From Effrenium voratum (taxonomy: Eukaryota > Sar > Dinophyceae > Suessiales > Symbiodiniaceae), in assembly GCA_963377175.1 (NCBI GenBank), contig CAUJNA010002168.1, positions 250,001 to 314,000 on the forward strand: a stretch of DNA of 64,000 bases, given 5' to 3'. A program made the position numbers and the translations under genes. Below, in pieces: positions 60,697-64,000 of this stretch; position 1 is the stretch's first letter; every line of letters starts with the position of its first letter. The notes beneath the pieces were generated by a model that was not told where the DNA came from, did no database searches, and was given only the letters and a program-made list of their open reading frames with translations.

Positions 60697-61673
60697 GCTT
60701 GGGCCATCTTGGGCCATCCTGGGAACGGCACGGGCGGATGCAGGTCTGATGTGGATGCGTGGACTTTTCTTTTGCCGCTACTTTTTTTGGGTGGGTCTAA
60801 AGCGATACCAAGAGGGGTGAGGTGTGTTTTGCCGCTACCTTGTTTTGGCTGGTTCTGTAAGGGATACCAAGAGGAAACCCCTCATTTTTTTTGGGGGGGG
60901 TTCCCCGGTTTTGATCCACATGCCCTTATTTTGGCGTTTGACTTGGCTAACTGGGGTGTTTTGAGACATTTTGCATACTGGACCAGAATAAAACATATAC
61001 TTTGTTGGTTGTTTGGCAAAAGCTGATTTAGCTCAAGGCTGGCTGACGCTTACTTTCCTCGTGTCCACGCCGCGTCAAGCGAACTGGACAATTGTCGCGT
61101 CGAGATTCGAGATGCTTTAGAGCTGACTGAACGAAGATACATATCTATAATCTTCCCCAGAATGAGTTCCCCTTTTTGATCTTTTTGATCTTTTCGGGGC
61201 CCCCTTTGTTTTCCCCACCAACCAGGCAAAGCACTTGTTTTTTTTTGCTTTTTTTTTTTCTGGGGGCAAACGAGTCCGGCCAAGGAAGCCGCGTTGGTCC
61301 AAGACGTCCTTTTTTTTCCCAACAAGTCGCACGGACCTGGAAGTGAGGCCCAAAGAAGAGGCGCCTGAGTGAACTACACACGGCACCCGGGAGGAAGCTG
61401 AGACACAACAAGTCTGAAACCTAAGTGGGGCAAAATTCTGACAGTGTCGCTGGAGAGTTGCAGCAAATACAAGGCAAGAACAGGAATCCACTCAGCAACT
61501 CTGGAATCAACCATCTGCTTGTGAGAGCAACATGAGTGAGTGGAGTTTGTTTGTGCATATGTTTCAAACAAATACAATTCCGCTCGCTCACTGTCCATCC
61601 GCAAAGCGACTTCCTTGCTTCGAACCAGCTTCGGAGCCACGAGCGAGATGTGCATCAAGCTGTCCCAAGCAGT

Positions 61674-61703
61674 ACACACACACACATGCACATGGTGAGT
61701 GTT

Positions 61704-61731
<28 letters not shown>
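61674..61731. repeat. CA then TG microsatellites
   Basis: CACACACACACA at 61,674-61,687 is followed by a (TG)n run at 61,703-61,731. They are complementary to each other and could pair. Confidence 0.9.
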
Positions 61732-61734
<3 letters not shown>

Positions 61735-61854
61735 GCTTGTTTGCTTGCTTGCCTGGTTCGCTCTCGTGGATTTTTACACACTTTTGTGGGGTACTCGGAG
61801 TCTTTACACACGAGCAGAAGCTGGTTGCTTGTTTTCTTGATTGGGTGGTTCTTT

Positions 61855-61970
61855 GCTTGTTTGCCTGTTTGCCTGTTTGTTTTGTTTTGTTTGTTTGTTT
61901 GGTTGGTTTGGTTTGGTTTGGTTTGGTTTTGTTTGGTTTGTTTGGTTTTGTTTTGCTCTCAATGTGTGTA
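61855..61970 (+). repeat. TTTGGTTTGG-type minisatellite
   Basis: Variants of TTTGCCTG, TTTGTTTGGT and TTTGGTTTGG are repeated. It is similar in style to the tracts at 7.54 and 31.45 kb. Confidence 0.75.
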
Positions 61971-62056
61971 GAAGGGCGGTTGGGCCAGTTCCACGAGCCC
62001 GGCAGCATGAGTTCTGCGGGAGGAGCAACGACGAAGCGTGACCATCCTCTGAGCAA

Positions 62057-62188
62057 TACTGTGGATGGACGCAATCCACTTCGCACCACCTAAGAAACCC
62101 TGGAATGATGCGATTCCCCTGTAAATACCAAGAAAACAATGGATTACCATGGTTTCAAAGTGGTGCAGGATTTCGTCCATCCACAGTA
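62057..62188. mobile_element. MITE family 2 inside serC intron 2
   Basis: TA plus CTGTGGATGGACGCAATCC at the left and GGATTTCGTCCATCCACAG plus TA at the right. The interior is CACCTAAGAAACCCTGGAAT and CCCCTGTAAATACCAAG. It is closest to the 54,326 copy. Confidence 0.78.
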
Positions 62189-62406
62189 TGACTTGGTTTG
62201 GTTTTTGAGTACCCTACGACCAGTGGGTTGCTTCCTTTTTGAAGCTTGTTCCTGCTTTTCGCGGGGATCTGCCTTTACAAAATCAACTACCCCAACATCT
62301 TGCATGGAAGCCTCCAAACTGGCGGTTCCCATTTAATTTGCCAACCCGAAAAAAGCCGAGCCGCCCATTCACCGGGCGCCCCAGTTGTTTTCCCAAGCCG
62401 CCCGAG

Positions 62407-62459
62407 GCGTCATGGAGATGTCGCACCGCTCCAAGGAGTTCATGGCCATCGCAGCTGAG
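62407..62459 (+). CDS. serC: Phosphoserine aminotransferase, exon 3
   Basis: The acceptor AG of CCGCCCGAG is at 62,405-62,406. Joined to exon 2, the frame reads S, then VMEMSHRSKEFMAIAAE. This is the conserved serC block MSVMEMSHRSKEF-x-x-I-A-x-E, which contributes to the substrate pocket region. The likely end is GCTGAG before GCGCGG (GC donor at 62,460-62,461), because the next residues (ARMASRS) depart from the family, which continues with an acidic E-A-DLR-LL helix. With this end the exon is 53 nt and the three exons total 162 nt, i.e. 54 codons. The PLP-lysine and all later exons are outside the window or were not found in the last 1.5 kb. Confidence 0.88.
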
Positions 62460-62511
62460 GCGCGGATGGCAAGTCGTTCCTAAACTTCCATTTGGCTTCC
62501 TTTGGTGCATT

Positions 62512-62612
62512 TTGCCAAGGGATGTTAGGACTTTAACTTTTTGCTAACTAATGGGTTTTCTACTAAACCACTAAAAGTTAAACTTTTAGCAGGGGAGCAG
62601 AAAGCAACCGAG
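62512..62612 (+). mobile_element. Family 4 repeat copy
   Basis: TTTTGCCAAGGGATGTTAGG, ACTTTAACTTTTTGCTAACT, CCACTAAAAGTTAAACTTTT and AGCAGAAAGCAACCGAGTTT. Nearly the same as the 24,540 copy. Confidence 0.6.
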
Positions 62613-62839
62613 TTTCCTTTGGTTAAGAAGCGCCCGTTGGTTTCCCTTTGTCCACCAAAAAGCTTCAAAATCCGGCGATGGATGCCGCGGAGTTTGTTTC
62701 TTCTTCGCTGGGGTTTTGAGTCGTTCCTAAACGCATGGGATCGATCGCCGTCCACTCGTGGCATCTCCAAATGGTAAGGGTTTATTCATCCCGGGTCAAG
62801 AGGAGCTTTGCGGTAGGAGTCATAGGATTGGGTTCCCTG

Positions 62840-62938
62840 CTTCCGTTTGGTCAAACGAATATTTTTCCCCTGTTGGTTTTAAAGGGAATCGATTTTCACT
62901 ACTGGACTTTTTTTTTCAAGGGGACTTAAGCAAATGGA
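62840..62938 (+). mobile_element. MITE family 3 copy
   Basis: CTTCCGTTTGGTCAAACGAA at the left, TTTTTCCCCTGTTGGTTTTA and TTTCACTACTGGAC inside, and CAAGGGGACTTAAGCAAATG at the right. The right half is the closest to consensus in the window. Confidence 0.62.
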
Positions 62939-63063
62939 GGTAAAGGTGGCAGGCCCGGCCGTTCGGTTCAACTTAGCACGAAAGATCTTGATAGTGGGTT
63001 TGCTGGTTGGGTTTCCCAATGTAACCCACGAAAAGTAAAACTTTGAGTGGGGATTCCCTTTCA

Positions 63064-63209
63064 TGTTGACACCATGTTCATCAACCAACCAGTTTATGAA
63101 AATAGGGGGTGGTTTTTGGCCCCTCCAAAAGTGGTCTGATTCCCCACATTCACCCAGAATCGGACAGCCCCCTATTAATAAACTGGGGTTGATGAATATG
63201 GGGTCTACA
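63064..63209. mobile_element. MITE family 7, second copy
   Basis: TGTTGACACCATGTTCATCA at the left pairs with TGATGAATATGGGGTCTACA at the right. AGTTTATGAAAATAGGGGG pairs with CCCCCTATTAATAAACT further in. Same architecture as the 9.74 kb element. Confidence 0.55.
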
Positions 63210-63312
63210 TTACCCCGTAGGGGAATTGTGCCTCCTTTCAGTCTGTATCCGCGATTCCACCCATTGGAGAAGACGACTGAGCGAAGAAACCATGATGTTT
63301 TCCCTGGCTTGC

Positions 63313-63394
63313 TTCCCTAGGTTTTGAGGCTTTTAAATGTGTGGTTGGATGTCCATTTAACACTAGAAGTTAGTTACTTTTAATGGGGGATGAT
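63313..63394 (+). mobile_element. Family 4 repeat, worn copy
   Basis: TTCCCTAGGTTTTGAGGCTT, AATGTGTGGTTGGATGTCCA, TTTAACACTAGAAGTTAGTT and TTTTAATGGGGGATGATGAG resemble the GTGTTTAGTGG subtype. Confidence 0.42.
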
Positions 63395-63734
63395 GAGAGA
63401 ACGGACAGCCCAGGAAAAGAACTTCTCTGAGGTGGACTTGCAAGACTTTCAGCTAGGCCCTAGCTTGTGATAAGTATGAAGCTGAAGCTGAACCTATTCT
63501 TGGTGTGGACGGCTGGTCCAAGGGTAGAGGAATCGCCTTTGGGGGGACCCTTTTTGTTTAGGTTCAGCGTTGAGTTGCAGCGAAGCGAAGCACCCCCTTG
63601 TTTGAACCCAGGTTGGACTCACTACTACAGTATTGTTCAAACAAACCAGTGTTTTTCCCCCAACAGCTGAAAGCTTTGGGGTCTCAGCCCAGATAGGCTC
63701 CGGGGTGGTCCGGGGCGGCCGTGAGTTAAGGTTC

Positions 63735-63835
63735 CGCGAGGGTTCCACCAGGGTTCCACCAGGGTCACGGTTCCACCAGGGTTCCACCAGGGTTGCACCA
63801 GGGTTGCACCAGGGTTCCACGAGGTTCTGCGAGGG
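63735..63835 (+). repeat. 12-bp minisatellite GGTTCCACCAGG
   Basis: About eight units of GGTTCCACCAGG with GGTTGCACCAGG and GGTTCCGCGAGG variants. The translated frames are repeat artefacts. Confidence 0.85.
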
Positions 63836-64000
63836 CTGCGGGGTGGTGCGAGCACTAAAGAGAGCACCGCATGCTGTTGGGGATATCACCCGAGCTTATT
63901 CTTTACAGGGAAGGGTTCAAGTAAATGTTGCCCAATGGCGGGACTGCGCCTTGGGACATGCCCCAAAATAGTCCAACTTGGAAAGCGTGTTCGGTTTTGT

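Larger units (their letters stand above)
60528..62406 (+). other. Intron 2 of serC (1,879 nt)
   Basis: It starts GCAGCTTGGGCC and ends TTTTCCCAAGCCGCCCGAG. The ends pair imperfectly (GCAGCTTGGG against CCCAAGCCGC). It carries a family-1 MITE, a family-2 MITE, TG and CA microsatellites (61,674-61,731), and a TTTGGTTTGG tract. A direct repeat (CTTGGGCCA..GCGGATGCAGGTCTG) flanks the family-1 MITE. Confidence 0.75.
62460..64000 (+). other. Presumed start of serC intron 3
   Basis: No continuation of the enzyme (expected DLRxLL, then a Q-G-G-A-S/T-x-Q-F segment) was found up to the window end. The stretch holds family-4, family-3 and family-7 elements, a second family-4 relative and a 12-bp minisatellite. 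The earlier introns are 1.8-1.9 kb, so exon 4 may lie just beyond the window. Confidence 0.55.

Noticed and set aside
1..64000. tRNA, rRNA, snRNA, bacterial promoters, ribosome-binding sites, riboswitches and terminators
   Set aside because: No box A/box B pair, cloverleaf, rRNA core segment or snRNA motif was recognised by eye, and bacterial signals are not meaningful here. A covariance-model scan could still find RNA genes that I missed.
62460..64000. Exon 4 of phosphoserine aminotransferase
   Set aside because: I looked for the DLRxLL and QGGA-type segments on the plus strand and saw none. The deduced exon 3 end is therefore unsupported on its downstream side.

Overview
The window looks like nuclear DNA of a dinoflagellate (Symbiodiniaceae/Polarella-like; the genus cannot be fixed from sequence alone). 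The reasons are: genes cut into exons of about 50-200 nt separated by kilobase introns; introns that fit best with GC as well as GT donors and AG acceptors; many alanine-rich pentatricopeptide (PPR) fragments with the ISACEK/NAA signature common in dinoflagellate PPR proteins; degenerate TTTAGGG-like telomeric repeats; and a very high load of short inverted-repeat elements. No prokaryotic gene, operon, rRNA, tRNA or CRISPR was seen. No long uninterrupted gene exists, and nearly all long open frames are chance or repeat-driven.

Layout. 1-21 kb: repeat-rich DNA with a few unassigned micro-exon candidates (about 6.1, 13.3, 14.4 and 16.9 kb), minisatellites at 2.9-4.1 kb and a run of four MITEs at 14.5-16.0 kb. 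21.9-48.1 kb: eleven plus-strand exons encoding PPR repeats (21.9, 23.2, 23.8, 25.8, 27.6, 28.7, 31.3, 40.0, 45.6, 46.6 and 48.0 kb), best read as one or a few PPR genes stretched over at least 26 kb. The 31.4-40.0 kb intron-like gap contains a 6.9 kb giant palindrome. Its arms carry a decayed two-copy gene, and its right arm is split by 13-bp and 97-bp tandem arrays. The 40.2-45.6 kb gap contains a 5 kb element with about 260-bp terminal inverted repeats (TIRs) and an oddly composed interior.

48-58 kb: intergenic or intronic DNA with several MITE families and a telomere-like tract. 58.6-62.5 kb: the 5' end of a phosphoserine aminotransferase gene (serC/PSAT), with three micro-exons of 57, 52 and about 53 nt that join in frame into the conserved N-terminus. 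The introns are 1.80 and 1.88 kb, and the rest of the gene lies beyond the window.

At least seven families of short inverted-repeat elements recur. The most informative (family 1, about 16 copies, ends CTAGGTCC...GGACCTAG) has 4-5 bp target duplications at five copies. It also carries a potential GT donor and AG acceptor at its tips, so it could act as a portable intron. Several copies lie within about 100 nt of exons. No family was checked against a database. Names such as hAT-like rest only on end motifs and target duplications visible here.
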